64,000 nucleotides of DNA, taken from contig JAUPFV010000005.1 in assembly GCA_036936605.1 (NCBI GenBank), positions 151,219,195-151,283,194 on the forward strand, in the 5' to 3' direction. A program made the position numbers and the translations under genes. Each line of letters opens with the position of its first letter. Position 1 is the first letter of the stretch. Below, in pieces: positions 1-11,134 of this stretch. This stretch comes from Limnanthes douglasii subsp. nivea (taxonomy: Eukaryota > Streptophyta > Magnoliopsida > Brassicales > Limnanthaceae). The notes under the pieces are model-generated. The model saw only the letters and a list, made by a program, of their open reading frames with translations, did not search any database and was not told the origin of the DNA.

Positions 1-154
1 GATATTTTATTTATTTATTATTAATTTAGTTTATTAGCGGTAAAATATTTATGAGATTGAACTATTGAAGAATAAAAAATAAATTTTATTTATTTTAGCC
101 GTTCACAGTTTATACTCTTGCGGGCCAGGAGTTATACAAATGTTGATGTTGTTG

Positions 155-170
155 AGTGCATCTTTGCACT
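155..170. repeat. Short inverted repeat in satellite core
   Basis: AGTGCA, a 4-base TCTT loop and TGCACT form a perfect 6-bp stem. It is present in all 17 monomers at the same place. Confidence 0.6.
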
Positions 171-196
171 TTAGAGTCCACTAAAACTTTCATGTT

Positions 197-216
197 CCTT
201 TCAATACTTCGAAAGG
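197..216. repeat. Short inverted repeat in satellite core
   Basis: CCTTTC and GAAAGG pair around an 8-base loop. The arms are kept in all monomers examined. Whether the stem matters is unknown. Confidence 0.5.
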
Positions 217-361
217 AGGTCAATATTTGTCTGGGCATTGGACACAAACTTGTCTCTCTTACCATTTATCCTACATAATTTTTTAATTTAAAAGAAAATA
301 TTTTATAGGATCGTAAATCTTTCGATGATGAAATAGATGTTTATGATGGGATTATTAACCG

Positions 362-381
362 ATTAATCGAACTCGATTAAT
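362..381. repeat. Inverted repeat before the CCAA tract
   Basis: ATTAATCGA, two bases, TCGATTAAT: a nearly perfect palindrome with 9-bp arms directly left of the CCAA tract. It is found in most monomers. It is broken in monomer 4 by a C-to-G change and altered in monomers 12, 14 and 15. Confidence 0.7.
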
Positions 382-508
382 TACATTCAACCAACCAACC
401 AACCACCCAACCAACCAACCAACCAACCAACCAACCAACCAACCAACCACCCACCCACCCAGCCAACCAACCAACCACCCACCCACCCAACCAACCAACC
501 AACCAACC

Positions 509-536
509 AATTAGTTTAGTGCTTGATAAACTAATT
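509..536. repeat. Inverted repeat after the CCAA tract
   Basis: AATTAGTTTA and TAAACTAATT form 10-bp arms around an 8-base loop, directly right of the CCAA tract. Most monomers keep it. Monomers 2 and 4 carry AAACAAATT and lose one pair. Confidence 0.7.
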
Positions 537-576
537 ATTAATTATTATATTTTGAGTTTTTTATTTATAGTGCGGT

Positions 577-1132
577 GATATTTTATTTATTTATTATTAA
601 TTTAGTTTATTAGCGGTAAAATATTTATGAGATTGAACTATTGAAGAATAAAAAATAAATTTTATTTATTTTAGCCGTTCACAGTTTATACTCTTGCGGG
701 CCATGAGTTATACAAATGTTGATGTTGTTGAGTGCATCTTTGCACTTTAGAGTCCACTAAAACTTTCATGTTCCTTTCAATACTTCGAAAGGATATCAAT
801 ATTTGTCTGGGCATTGGACACAAACTTGTCTCGCTTACCATTTATCCTACATAATTTTTTAATTTAAAAGAAATTATTTTATAGGATCGTAAATCTTTCG
901 ATGATGAAATAGATGTTTATGATGAGATTATTAACCGATTAATCGAACTCGATTAATTACATTCAACCAACCAACCAACCACCCACCCAACCAACCAACC
1001 AACCAACCAACCACCCACCCACCCAACCAACCAACCAACCACCCACCCACCCAACCAACCAACCAATTAGTTTATTGCTTGATAAACAAATTATTAATTA
1101 TTATATTTTGAGTTTTTTATTTATAGTGCGGT
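577..1132. repeat. Satellite monomer 2 (556 bp)
   Basis: CCAA/CCCA tract at 964-1066. Shares the AAACAAATTA variant of the right-hand stem with monomer 4. Confidence 0.93.
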
Positions 1133-1716
1133 GATATTTTATTTATTTATTATTAATTTAGTTTATTAGCAGTAAAATATTTATGAGATTGAACTATTGA
1201 AGAATAAAAAATAAATTTTATTTATTTTAGCCGTTCACAGTTTATACTCTTGCGGGCCAGGAGTTATACAAATGTTGATGTTGTTGAGTGCATCTTTGCA
1301 CTTTAGAGTCCACTAAAACTTTCATGTTCCTTTCAATACTTCGAAAGGAGGTCAATATTTGTCTGGGCATTGGACACAAACTTGTCTCGCTTACCATTTA
1401 TCCTACATAATTTTTTAATTTAAAAGAAAATATTTTATAGGATCGTAAATCTTTCGATGATGAAATAGATGTTTATGATGGGATTATTAACCGATTAATC
1501 GAACTCGATTAATTACATTCAACCAACCAACCAACCACCCAACCAACCAACCAACCAACCAACCAACCAACCAACCAACCACCCACCCACCCACCCAGCC
1601 AACCAACCAACCACCCACCCACCCACCCAACCAACCAACCAACCAACCAATTAGTTTAGTGCTTGATAAACTAATTATTAATTATTATATTTTGAGTTTT
1701 TTATTTATAGTGCGGT
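1133..1716. repeat. Satellite monomer 3 (584 bp)
   Basis: Tract at 1520-1650. Shares its private variants with monomer 1, including a CAGCC interruption in the tract, so monomers 1-2 and 3-4 look like a duplicated pair. Confidence 0.93.
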
Positions 1717-2264
1717 GATATTTTATTTATTTATTATTAATTTAGTTTATTAGCGGTAAAATATTTATGAGATTGAACTATTGAAGAATAAAAAATAAAT
1801 TTTATTTATTTTAGCCGTTCACAGTTTATACTCTTGCGGGCCAGGAGTTATACAAATGTTGATGTTGTTGAGTGCATCTTTGCACTTTAGAGTCCACTAA
1901 AACTTTCATGTTCCTTTCAATACTTCGAAAGGAGATCAATATTTGTCTGGGCATTGGACACAAACTTGTCTCGCTTACCATTTATCCTACATAATTTTTT
2001 AATTTAAAAGAAATTATTTTATAGGATCGTAAATCTTTCGATGATGAAATAGATGTTTATGATGAGATTATTAACCGATTAATGGAACTCGATTAATTAC
2101 ATTCAACCAACCAACCAACCACCCAACCAACCAACCAACCAACCACCCACCCACCCAACCAACCAACCCACCACCCACCCACCCAACCAACCAACCAATT
2201 AGTTTATTGCTTGATAAACAAATTATTAATTATTATATTTTGAGTTTTTTATTTATAGTGCGGT
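1717..2264. repeat. Satellite monomer 4 (548 bp)
   Basis: Tract at 2104-2198. Partner of monomer 2. The left-hand stem is broken (AATGGAAC instead of AATCGAAC). Confidence 0.93.
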
Positions 2265-2840
2265 GATATTTTATTTATTTATTATTAATTTAGTTTATTA
2301 GCGGTAAAATATTTATGAGATTGAACTATTGAAGAATAAAAAATAAATTTTATTTATTTTAGCCGTTCACAGTTTATACTCTTGCGGGCCAGGAGTTATA
2401 CAAATGTTGATGTTGTTGAGTGCATCTTTGCACTTTAGAGTCCACTAAAACTTTCATGTTCCTTTCAATACTTCGAAAGGAGGTCAATATTTGTCTGGGC
2501 ATTGGACACAAACTTGTCTCGCTTACCATTTATCCTACATAATTTTTTAATTTAAAAGAAAATATTTTATAGGATCGTAAATCTTTCGATGATGAAATAG
2601 ATGTTTATGATGAGATTATTAACCGATTAATCGAACTCGATTAATTACATTCAACCAACCAACCAACCACCCACCCAACCAACCAACCAACCAACCACCC
2701 ACCCACCCAACCAACCAACCAACCACCCAACCAACCAACCAACCACCCACCCACCCAACCAACCAACCAACCAATTAATTTATTGCTTGATAAACTAATT
2801 ATTAATTATTATATTTTGAGTTTTTTATTTATAGTGCGGT
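2265..2840. repeat. Satellite monomer 5 (576 bp)
   Basis: Tract at 2652-2774. Has ATTAATTTATTG instead of ATTAGTTTATTG just after the tract. Confidence 0.93.
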
Positions 2841-3404
2841 GATATTTTATTTATTTATTATTAATTTAGTTTATTAGCGGTAAAATATTTATGAGATTGA
2901 ACTATTGAAGAATAAAAAATAAATTTTATTTATTTTAGCCGTTCACAGTTTATACTCTTGCGGGCCAGGAGTTATACAAATGTTGATGTTGTTGAGTGCA
3001 TCTTTGCACTTTAGAGTCCACTAAAACTTTCATGTTCCTTTCAATACTTCGAAAGGAGGTCAATATTTGTCTGGGCATTGGACACAAACTTGTCTCGCTT
3101 ACCATTCATCCTACATAATTTTTTAATTTAAAAGAAATTATTTTATAGGATCGTAAATCTTTCGATGATGAAATAGATGTTTATGATGAGATTATTAACC
3201 GATTAATCGAACTCGATTAATTACATTTAACCAACCAACCAACCACCCACCCAACCAACCAACCAACCAACCACCCTCCCACCCAACCAACCAACCAACC
3301 AACCAACCAACCACCCACCCACCCAACCAACCAACCAATTAGTTTATTGCTTGATAAACTAATTATTAATTATTATATTTTGAGTTTTTTATTTATAGTG
3401 CGGT
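2841..3404. repeat. Satellite monomer 6 (564 bp)
   Basis: Tract at 3229-3338, with a T interrupting one CCC run (CCACCCTCCC). Confidence 0.93.
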
Positions 3405-3952
3405 GATATTTTATTTATTTATTATTAATTTAGTTTATTAGCGGTAAAATATTTATGAGATTGAACTATTGAAGAATAAAAAATAAATTTTATTTATTTT
3501 ATCCGTTCACAGTTTATACTCTTGCGCGCCAGGAGTTATACAAATGTTGATGTTGTTGAGTGCATCTTTGCACTTTAGAGTCCACTAAAACTTTCATGTT
3601 CCTTTCAATACTTCGAAAGGAGGTAAATATTTGTCTGGGCATTGGACACAAACTTGTCTCGCTTACCATTTATCCTAAATAATTTTTTAATTTAAAAGAA
3701 ATTATTTTATAGGATCGTAAATCTTTCGATGATGAAATAGATGTTTATGATGAGATTATTAACCGATTAATCGAACTCGATTAATTACATTCAACCAACC
3801 AACCACCCAACCAACCAACCAACCAACCACCCACCCACCCAACTAACCAACCAACCACCCACCCACCCAACCAACCAACCAACCAATTAGTTTATTGCTT
3901 GATAAACTAATTATTAATTATTACATTTTGAGTTTTTTATTTATAGTGCGGT
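3405..3952. repeat. Satellite monomer 7 (548 bp)
   Basis: Tract at 3792-3886. Carries TTATCCGTTC and GCGCGCC variants in the core. Confidence 0.93.
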
Positions 3953-4504
3953 GATATTTTATTTATTTATTATTAATTTAGTTTATTAGCGGTAAAATAT
4001 TTATGAGATTGAACTATTGAAGAATAAAAAATAAATTTTATTTATTTTAGCCATTCACAGTTTATACTCTTGCGGGCCAGGAGTTATACAAATGTTGATG
4101 TTGTTGAGTGCATCTTTGCACTTTAGAGTCCACTAAAACTTTCATGTTCCTTTCAATACTTCGAAAGGAGGTCAATATTTGTCTGGGCATTGGACACAAA
4201 CTTGTCTCGCTTACCATTTATCCTAAATAATTTTTTAATTTAAAAGAAATTATTTTATAGGATCGTAAATCTTTCGATGATGAAATAGATGTTTATGATG
4301 AGATTATTAACCGATTAATCGAACTCGATTAATTACATTCAACCAACCAACCAACCACCCAACCAACCAACCACCCACCCACCCAACCAACCAACCAACC
4401 AACCAACCAACCAACCACCCAACCAACCAACCAAACAATTAGTTTATTGCTTGATAAACTAATTATTAATTATTATATTTTGAGTTTTTTATTTATAGTG
4501 CGGT
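3953..4504. repeat. Satellite monomer 8 (552 bp)
   Basis: Tract at 4340-4438, ending in AAACAATT. The core has GCCATTCAC. Confidence 0.93.
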
Positions 4505-5084
4505 AATATTTTATTTATTTATTATTAATTTAGTTTATTAGCGGTAAAATATTTATGAGATTGAACTATTGAAGAATAAAAAATAAATTTTATTTATTTT
4601 AGCCGTTCACAGTTTATACTCTTGCGGACCATGAGTTATACAAATGTTGATGTTTTTGAGTGCATCTTTGCACTTTAGAGTCCACTAAAACTTTCATGTT
4701 CCTTTCAATACTTCGAAAGGAGGTCAATATTTGTCTGGGCATTGGACACAAACTTGTCTCGCTTACCATTTATCCTACATAATTTTTTAATTTTAAAGAA
4801 ATTATTTTATAGGATCGTAAATCTTTCGATGATGAAATAGATGTTTATGATGAGATTATTAACCGATTAATCGAACTCGATTAATTACATTTAACCAACC
4901 AACCAACCACCCAACCAACCAACCAACCAACCAACCACCAAACCACCCAACCAACAAACCAACCAACCAACCAACCAACCAACCAACCAACCACCCACCC
5001 ACCCAACCAACCAACCAATTAGTTTATTGCTTGATAAACTAATTATTAATTATTATATTTTGAGTTTTTTATTTATAGTGCGGT
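4505..5084. repeat. Satellite monomer 9 (580 bp)
   Basis: Tract at 4893-5018, with CCACCAAACC interruptions. The variants CCATGAGTT and GATGTTTTTGAG recur in monomer 11. Confidence 0.93.
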
Positions 5085-5640
5085 GATATTTTATTTATTT
5101 ATTATTAATTTAGTTTATTAGCGGTAAAATACTTATGAGATTGAACTATTGAAGAATAAAAAATAAATTTTATTTATTTTAGCCGTTCACAGTTTATACT
5201 CTTGCGCGCCAGGAGTTATACAAATGTTGATGTTGTTGAGTGCATCTTTGCACTTTAGAGTCCACTAAAACTTTCATGTTCCTTTCAATACTTCGAAAGG
5301 AGGTCAATATTTGTCTGGGCATTGGACACAAACTTGTCTCGCTTACCATTTATCCTAAATAATTTTTTAATTTAAAAGAAATTATTTTATAGGATCGTAA
5401 ATCTTTCGATGATGAAATAGATGTTTATGATGAGATTATTAACCGATTAATCGAACTCGATTAATTACATTCAACCAACAAACCAACCACCCAACCAACC
5501 AACCAACCAACCAACCAACCACCCACCCACCCAACCAACCAACCAACCAACCACCCAACCAACCAACCAAACAATTAGTTTATTGCTTGATAAACTAATT
5601 ATTAATTACTATATTTTGAGTTTTTTATTTATAGTGCGGT
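5085..5640. repeat. Satellite monomer 10 (556 bp)
   Basis: Tract at 5472-5574. The variants AAAATACTTATG and GCGCGCC recur in monomer 12. Confidence 0.93.
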
Positions 5641-6204
5641 AATATTTTATTTATTTATTATTAATTTAGTTTATTAGCGGTAAAATATTTATGAGATTGA
5701 ACTATTGAAGAATAAAAAATAAATTTTATTTATTTTAGCCGTTCACAGTTTATACTCTTGCGGGCCATGAGTTATACAAATGTTGATGTTTTTGAGTGCA
5801 TCTTTGCACTTTAGAGTCCACTAAAACTTTCATGTTCCTTTCAATACTTCGAAAGGAGGTCAATATTTGTCTGGGCATTGGACACAAACTTGTCTCGCTT
5901 ACCATTTATCCTACATAATTTTTTAATTTAAAAGAAATTATTTTATAGGATCGTAAATCTTTCGATGATGAAATAGATGTTTATGATGAGATTATTAACC
6001 GATTAATCGAACTCGATTAATTACATTTAACCAACCAACCAACCACCCAACCAACCAACCAACCAACCAACCACCAAACCACCCAACCAACAAACCAACC
6101 AACCAACCAACCAACCAACCACCCACCCAACCAACCAATTAGTTTATTGCTTGATAAACTAATTATTAATTATTATATTTTGAGTTTTTTATTTATAGTG
6201 CGGT
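5641..6204. repeat. Satellite monomer 11 (564 bp)
   Basis: Tract at 6029-6138. Near copy of monomer 9, including the CCACCAAACC interruptions, but with a shorter tract. Confidence 0.93.
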
Positions 6205-6752
6205 GATATTTTATTTATTTATTATTAATTTAGTTTATTAGCGGTAAAATACTTATGAGATTGAACTATTGAAGAATAAAAAATAAATTTTATTTATTTT
6301 AGCCGTTCACAGTTTATACTCTTGCGCGCCAGGAGTTATACAAATGTTGATGTTGTTGAGTGCATCTTTGCACTTTAGAGTCCACTAAAACTTTCATGTT
6401 CCTTTCAATACTTCGAAAGGAGGTCAATATTTGTCTGGGCATTGGACACAAACTTGTCTCGCTTACCATTTATCCTAAATAATTTTTTAATTTAAAAGAA
6501 ATTATTTTATAGGATCGTAAATCTTTCGATGATGAAATAGATGTTTATGATGAGATTATTAATCGATTAATCGATCTCGATTAATTACATTCAACCAACC
6601 AACCAACCACCCAACCAACCAACCACCCACCCACCCAACCAACCAACCAACCAACCAACCACCCACCCACCCAACCAACCAACCAATTAGTTTATTGCTT
6701 GATAAACTAATTATTAATTATTACATTTTGAGTTTTTTATTTATAGTGCGGT
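6205..6752. repeat. Satellite monomer 12 (548 bp)
   Basis: Tract at 6592-6686. Near copy of monomer 10. The left-hand stem is altered to AATCGATCTCG. Confidence 0.93.
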
Positions 6753-7304
6753 GATATTTTATTTATTTATTATTAATTTAGTTTATTAGCGGTAAAATAT
6801 TTATGAGATTGAACTATTGAAGAATAAAAAATAATTTTTATTTATTTTAGCCGTTCACAGTTTATACTCTTGCGGGCCAGGAGTTATACAAATGTTGATG
6901 TTGTTGAGTGCATCTTTGCACTTTAGAGTCCACTAAAACTTTCATGTTCCTTTCAATACTTCGAAAGGAGGTCAATATTTGTCTGGGCATTGGACACAAA
7001 CTTGTCTCGCTTACAATTTATCCTAAATAATTTTTTAATTTAAAAGAAATTATTTTATAGGATCGTAAATCTTTCGATGATGAAATAGATGTTTATGATG
7101 AGATTATTAACCGATTAATCGAACTCGATTAATTACATTCAACCAACCAACCACCCACCCACCCAACCACCCACCCACCCAACCACCCACCCAACCAACC
7201 AACCAACCACCCACCCACCCAACCAACCAACCAACCAATTAGTTTATTGCTTGATAAACTAATTATTAATTATTATATTTTGAGTTTTTTATTTATAGTG
7301 CGGT
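6753..7304. repeat. Satellite monomer 13 (552 bp)
   Basis: Tract at 7140-7238, unusually rich in CCC runs (three clusters), so this copy has the strongest G-run pattern on the minus strand. Confidence 0.93.
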
Positions 7305-7866
7305 AATATTTTATTTATTTATTATTAATTTAGTTTATTAGCGGTAAAATATTTATGAGATTGAACTATTAAAGAATAAAAAATAAATTTTATTTATTTT
7401 AGCAGTTCACAGTTTATACTCTTGCGGGCCAGGAGTTATACAAATGTTGATGTTGTTGAGTGCATCTTTGCACTTTAGAGTCCACTAAAACTTTCATGTT
7501 CCTTTCAATACTTCGAAAGGAGGTCAATATTTGTCGGGCATTGGACACAAACTTGTCTCGCTTACCATTTATCCTACATAATTTTTTAATTTAAAAGAAA
7601 TTATTTTATAGGATCGTAAATCTTTCGATGATGAAATAGATGTTTATGATGAGATTATTAACCGATTAATCGAGCTCGATTAATTACATTTAACCAACCA
7701 CCCAACCAACCAACCAACCAACTAACCAACCACCAAACCACCCAACCAACAAACCAACCAACCAACCAACCAACCAACCACCCACCCACCCACCCACCAA
7801 TTAGTTTATTGCTTGATAAACTAATTATTAATTATTATATTTTGAGTTTTTTATTTATAGTGCGGT
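7305..7866. repeat. Satellite monomer 14 (562 bp)
   Basis: Tract at 7692-7800. Shares TTAAAGAAT, GCAGTTCAC and a GAGCTCGAT stem variant with monomer 15. A one-base deletion gives TTGTCGGGC. Confidence 0.93.
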
Positions 7867-8429
7867 AATATTTTATTTATTTATTATTAATTTAGTTTAT
7901 TAGCGGTAAAATATTTATGAGATTGAACTATTAAAGAATAAAAAATAAATTTTATTTATTTTAGCAGTTCACAGTTTATACTCTTGCGGGCCAGGAGTTA
8001 TACAAATGTTGATGTTGTTGAGTGCATCTTTGCACTTTAGAGTCCACTAAAACTTTCATGTTCCTTTCAATACTTCGAAAGGAGGTCAATATTTGTCTGG
8101 GCATTGGACACAAACTTGTCTCGCTTACCATTTATCCTACATAATTTTTTAATTTAAAAGAAATTATTTTATAGGATCGTAAATCTTTCGATGATGAAAT
8201 AGATGTTTATGATGAGATTATTAACCGATTAATCGAGCTCGATTAATTACATTTAACCAACCACCCAACCAACCAACCAACCAACTAACCAACCACCAAA
8301 CCACCCAACCAACAAACCAACCAACCAACCAACCAACCAACCACCCACCCACCCACCCACCAATTAGTTTATTGCTTGATAAACTAATTATTAATTATTA
8401 TATTTTGAGTTTTTTATTTATAGTGCGGT
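7867..8429. repeat. Satellite monomer 15 (563 bp)
   Basis: Tract at 8255-8363. Almost identical to monomer 14 and differs mainly by one base, so the pair is a very recent tandem duplication. Confidence 0.93.
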
Positions 8430-9013
8430 AATATTTTATTTATTTATTATTAATTTAGTTTATTAGCGGTAAAATATTTATGAGATTGAACTATTGAAGA
8501 ATAAAAAATAAATTTTATTTATTTTAGCCGTTCACAGTTTATACTCTTGCGGGCCAGGAGTTATACAAATGTTGATGTTGTTGAGTGCATCTTTGCACTT
8601 TAGAGTCCACTAAAACTTTAATGTTCCTTTCAATACTTCGAAAGGAGGTCAATATTTGTCTGGGCATTGGACACAAACTTGTCTCGCTTACCATTTATCC
8701 TAAATAATTTTTTAATTTAAAAGAAATCATTTTATAGGATCGTAAATCTTTCGATGATGAAATAGATGTTTATGATGAGATTATTAACCGATTAATCGAA
8801 CTCGATTAATTACATTCAACCAACCAACCACCCAACCAACCAACCAACCAACCAACCAACCACCCACCCACCCAACCAACCAACCAACCAACCACCCACC
8901 CACCCAACCAACCAACCAACCACCCACCCACCCAACCAACCAACCAACCAATTAGTTTATTGCTTGATAAACTAATTAATATTACATTTTGAGTTTTTTA
9001 TTCATAGTGCGGT
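8430..9013. repeat. Satellite monomer 16 (584 bp)
   Basis: Tract at 8817-8951, the longest in the window. A small deletion follows the right-hand stem (CTAATTAATATTAC). Confidence 0.93.
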
Positions 9014-9480
9014 GATATTTTATTTATTTATTATTAATTTAGTTTATTAGCGGTAAAATATTTATGAGATTGAACTATTGAAGAATAAAAAATAAATTTT
9101 ATTTATTTTAGCCGTTCACAGTATATACTCTTGCGGGCCAGGAGTTATACAAATGTTGATGTTGTTGAGTGCATCTTTGCACTTTAGAGTCCACTAAAAC
9201 TTTCATGTTCCTTTCAATACTTCGAAAGGAGGTCAATATTTGTTTGGGCATTGGACACAAACTTGTCTCGCTTACCATTTATCCTACATAAGTTTTTAAT
9301 TTAAAAGAAATTATTTTATAGGATCGTAAATCTTTCGATGATGAAATAGATGTTTATGATGAGATTATTAACCAATTAATCGAACTCGATTAATAACATT
9401 CAACCAACCAACCACCCAACCAACCAACCAACCAACCAACCAACCAACCACCCAACCAACCAACCAACCAACCAACCAAC
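9014..9480. repeat. Truncated satellite monomer 17
   Basis: Last copy. It stops inside its CCAA tract (9401-9480) and lacks the right-hand stem and the T-rich tail. It carries more private changes than inner copies (for example GTATATAC, TTGTTTGGG and ACCAATTAAT), as expected at the edge of an array where homogenisation is weaker. Confidence 0.93.
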
Positions 9481-9496
9481 ATTAGTGCTGGTTCTG
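9475..9496. other. Satellite / 5S rDNA junction
   Basis: The CCAA tract passes directly into ATTAGTGCTGG of a 5S gene. In intact monomers the tract is followed by AATTAGTTTA, so ATTAGT is shared by both partners and is a plausible microhomology for the join. The 11-base ATTAGTGCTGG occurs again at 9511-9521 in its normal 5S setting, so the first copy is duplicated filler. Confidence 0.8.
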
Positions 9497-9534
9497 ATGG
9501 GATCCGGTGCATTAGTGCTGGTATGATCGCATCT
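9491..9534 (-). pseudogene. 5S rRNA fragment at array edge
   Basis: Only the first ~44 nt of the gene (5' end) remain, fused to satellite DNA. RNA position 1 would be A instead of G. Box A and box C are gone, so it cannot be a functional gene. The promoter side at 9535 onward is normal. Confidence 0.92.
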
Positions 9535-9957
9535 GTTAAGTACTGCACGACCAATGTATATAACCCAGGATCTTGGAATTTCGAAACTACAGGATCCCTG
9601 TAACGTTTAGATCTATTTTCTTAAAAGTCTCTTATAAAAACCAAATCACGCTTCTTTTTAGGTCGAAAAATACTTTTACTTTTCACGAATCACGTTTTCA
9701 TTTAATACACATCACGGACAAAATTTACATAAACACAATTAACTGCACACGGTCAACATCAATAAATGCTATTTTCTAAAGCGACTCCTAGTTTAAAACA
9801 AATAGCGCTTCTTCTTAGATCCGCAACATTGTTAAATCGATTGTTCCTTAGAAATAGGATTTTAAAATCCGGACATTTTCCTTACAAATATCATGCTGAT
9901 CAGTTAATACTCACCGACCAAAACCAAAATGAAATTTAAAAAAAAAATTAAGAAAAA

Positions 9958-10115
9958 GGGGATGCAACACGAGGACTTCCCAGGAGGTCACCCATCCTAG
10001 TACTACTCTCGCCCAAGTTAAGCGATCACCCATCCTAGTACTACTCTCGCCCAAGCACGCTTAACTGCGGAGTTCTGATGGGATCCGGTGCATTAGTGCT
10101 GGTATGATCGCATCC
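9958..10115 (-). pseudogene. 5S rRNA gene with 38-bp internal duplication
   Basis: 158 bp instead of 120. CACCCATCCTAGTACTACTC and the following GCCCAAG occur twice, separated by TTAAGCGAT. Box A beside the 5' half is canonical, but the extra segment separates it from one copy of box C. Probably non-functional. Confidence 0.92.
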
Positions 10116-10682
10116 GTTAAGTACTGCACCACCAATGTATATAACCCAGCATAACCGAAAATCTCACTAGATAAGGAAACTATTTATTAACTTTGAATTA
10201 AAGAAGCGTACTATGCATGAATCGCGCTTTCATTTAATACACATTGCAAACAAAATTTAAATAAATACAAACAAAATATCACGGGCGTATGTGTGGTCAA
10301 CAACAATAAATGCAATCTTGGAATTTCGAAACTACAGGATCCCTGTAACGTTTAGATCTATTTTCTTAAACGTCTCTTATAAAAACCAAATCACGCTTCT
10401 TTTTAGGTCGAAAAATACTTTTACTTTTCACGAATCACGTTTTCAATTAATACACATCACGGACAAAATTTACATAAACACAATTAACTGCACACGGTCA
10501 ACATCAATAAATGCTATTTTCTAAAGCGACTCCTAGTTTAAAACAAATAGCGCTTCTTCTTAGATCCGCAACATTGTTAAATCGATTGTTCCTTAGAGAT
10601 AGGATTTTAAAATCCGGACATTTTCCTTACAAATATCATGCTTATCAGTTAATACTCACCGACCAAAACCAAAATGAAATTG

Positions 10683-10702
10683 AAAAAAAAAATTAAGGAA
10701 AA
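10683..10702 (-). terminator. RNA polymerase III terminator (long-type)
   Basis: Read on the minus strand, the gene end is followed by TTTT, then CCTTAA, then ten T. In most long units the proximal run is five T and the distal run nine to ten. Short units keep only the proximal run. Confidence 0.8.
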
Positions 10703-10822
10703 GGGGATGCAACACGAGGACTTCCCAGGAGGTCACCCATCCTAGTACTACTCTCGCCCAAGCACGCTTGACTGCGGAGTTCTGATGGGATCCGGTGCAT
10801 TAGTGCTGGTATGATCGCATCC
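10703..10822 (-). rRNA. 5S rRNA: 5S ribosomal RNA
   Basis: 120 nt, structural RNA of the large ribosomal subunit. It is transcribed by RNA polymerase III from internal control regions (box A about 50-64, intermediate element, box C about 80-97) plus plant upstream elements. RNA position 53 is C instead of the usual U (CTTGACT on the plus strand). The TATATA at -28 and C at -1 are intact. The proximal T-run is shortened to four (GGAAAAGGGG). Confidence 0.96.
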
Positions 10823-10844
10823 GTTAAGTACTGCAAGACCAATG

Positions 10845-10850
10845 TATATA
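10845..10850 (-). promoter_or_regulatory. TATATA element at -28 of 5S gene
   Basis: Counted from the first base of the gene at 10822, TATATA covers -28 to -23 on the minus strand. GC lies at -12/-11 and C at -1. These are the three known upstream signals of plant 5S genes. The same arrangement follows essentially every 5S locus in the window. Confidence 0.88.
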
Positions 10851-10921
10851 ACCCAGCATAACCGATATCTCACTAGATAAGGAAACTATTTATTAACTTT
10901 GAATTAAAGAAGCGTACTATA

Positions 10922-11020
10922 CATGAATCGCGCTTTCATTTAATACACATTGCAAACAAAATTTAAATAAATACAAACAAAATATCATGGGCGTATGTGT
11001 GGTCAACAACAATAAATGCA
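10922..11020. repeat. Spacer subrepeat A
   Basis: Begins CATGAATCGCGCTTTCATTT and ends at AATAAATGCA. It resembles subrepeat B in the same spacer, in order: TTTCATTTAATACACAT, ACAAAATTTA, ATAAA, CGG, GTCAACA and AATAAATGC. This implies an old internal duplication of the spacer with a period of about 200-214 bp. Confidence 0.7.
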
Positions 11021-11134
11021 ATCTTGGAATTTCGAAACAATAGGATCCCTGTAAGGTTTAGATCTATTTTCTTAAACGTCTCTTATAAAAACCAAATCAC
11101 GCTTCTTTTTAGGTCGAAAAATACTTTTACTTTT

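Larger units (their letters stand above)
1..576. repeat. Satellite monomer 1 (576 bp)
   Basis: CCAA/CCCA tract at 388-510. Carries GGAGGTC in the central part, the run AAAATATTTTATAGG and GATGGGATT, all shared with monomer 3 but not with most others. Confidence 0.93.
1..9480. repeat. Tandem satellite array, about 17 monomers of ~548-584 bp
   Basis: Head-to-tail copies of one AT-rich monomer fill this stretch. Each copy has an A/T-rich start, a central unique-looking part (around 100-300 of the first copy), and a tract of CCAA and CCCA repeats near its end. Monomer length varies mainly through the length of this tract. No open reading frame longer than about 30 codons persists in all copies. 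I do not recognise the family. It shares no obvious sequence with the 5S unit that follows. The array continues beyond the left edge or begins there; the window cannot tell. Confidence 0.97.

Noticed and set aside
192..278. 28-codon frame in satellite monomers starting at ATGTTCC
   Set aside because: Short, and broken in copies with single-base changes. No start context or similarity that I recognise.
388..9480. CCAA/CCCA tracts as interstitial telomere repeats
   Set aside because: Plant telomere repeats are (CCCTAAA)n. The tracts contain CCAA and CCCA, not that heptamer.
1..9480. Satellite as part of the 35S rDNA intergenic spacer
   Set aside because: No 18S or 25S sequence is present in the window and nothing in the monomer resembles a Pol I promoter that I can identify. 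Cannot be excluded beyond the left edge.
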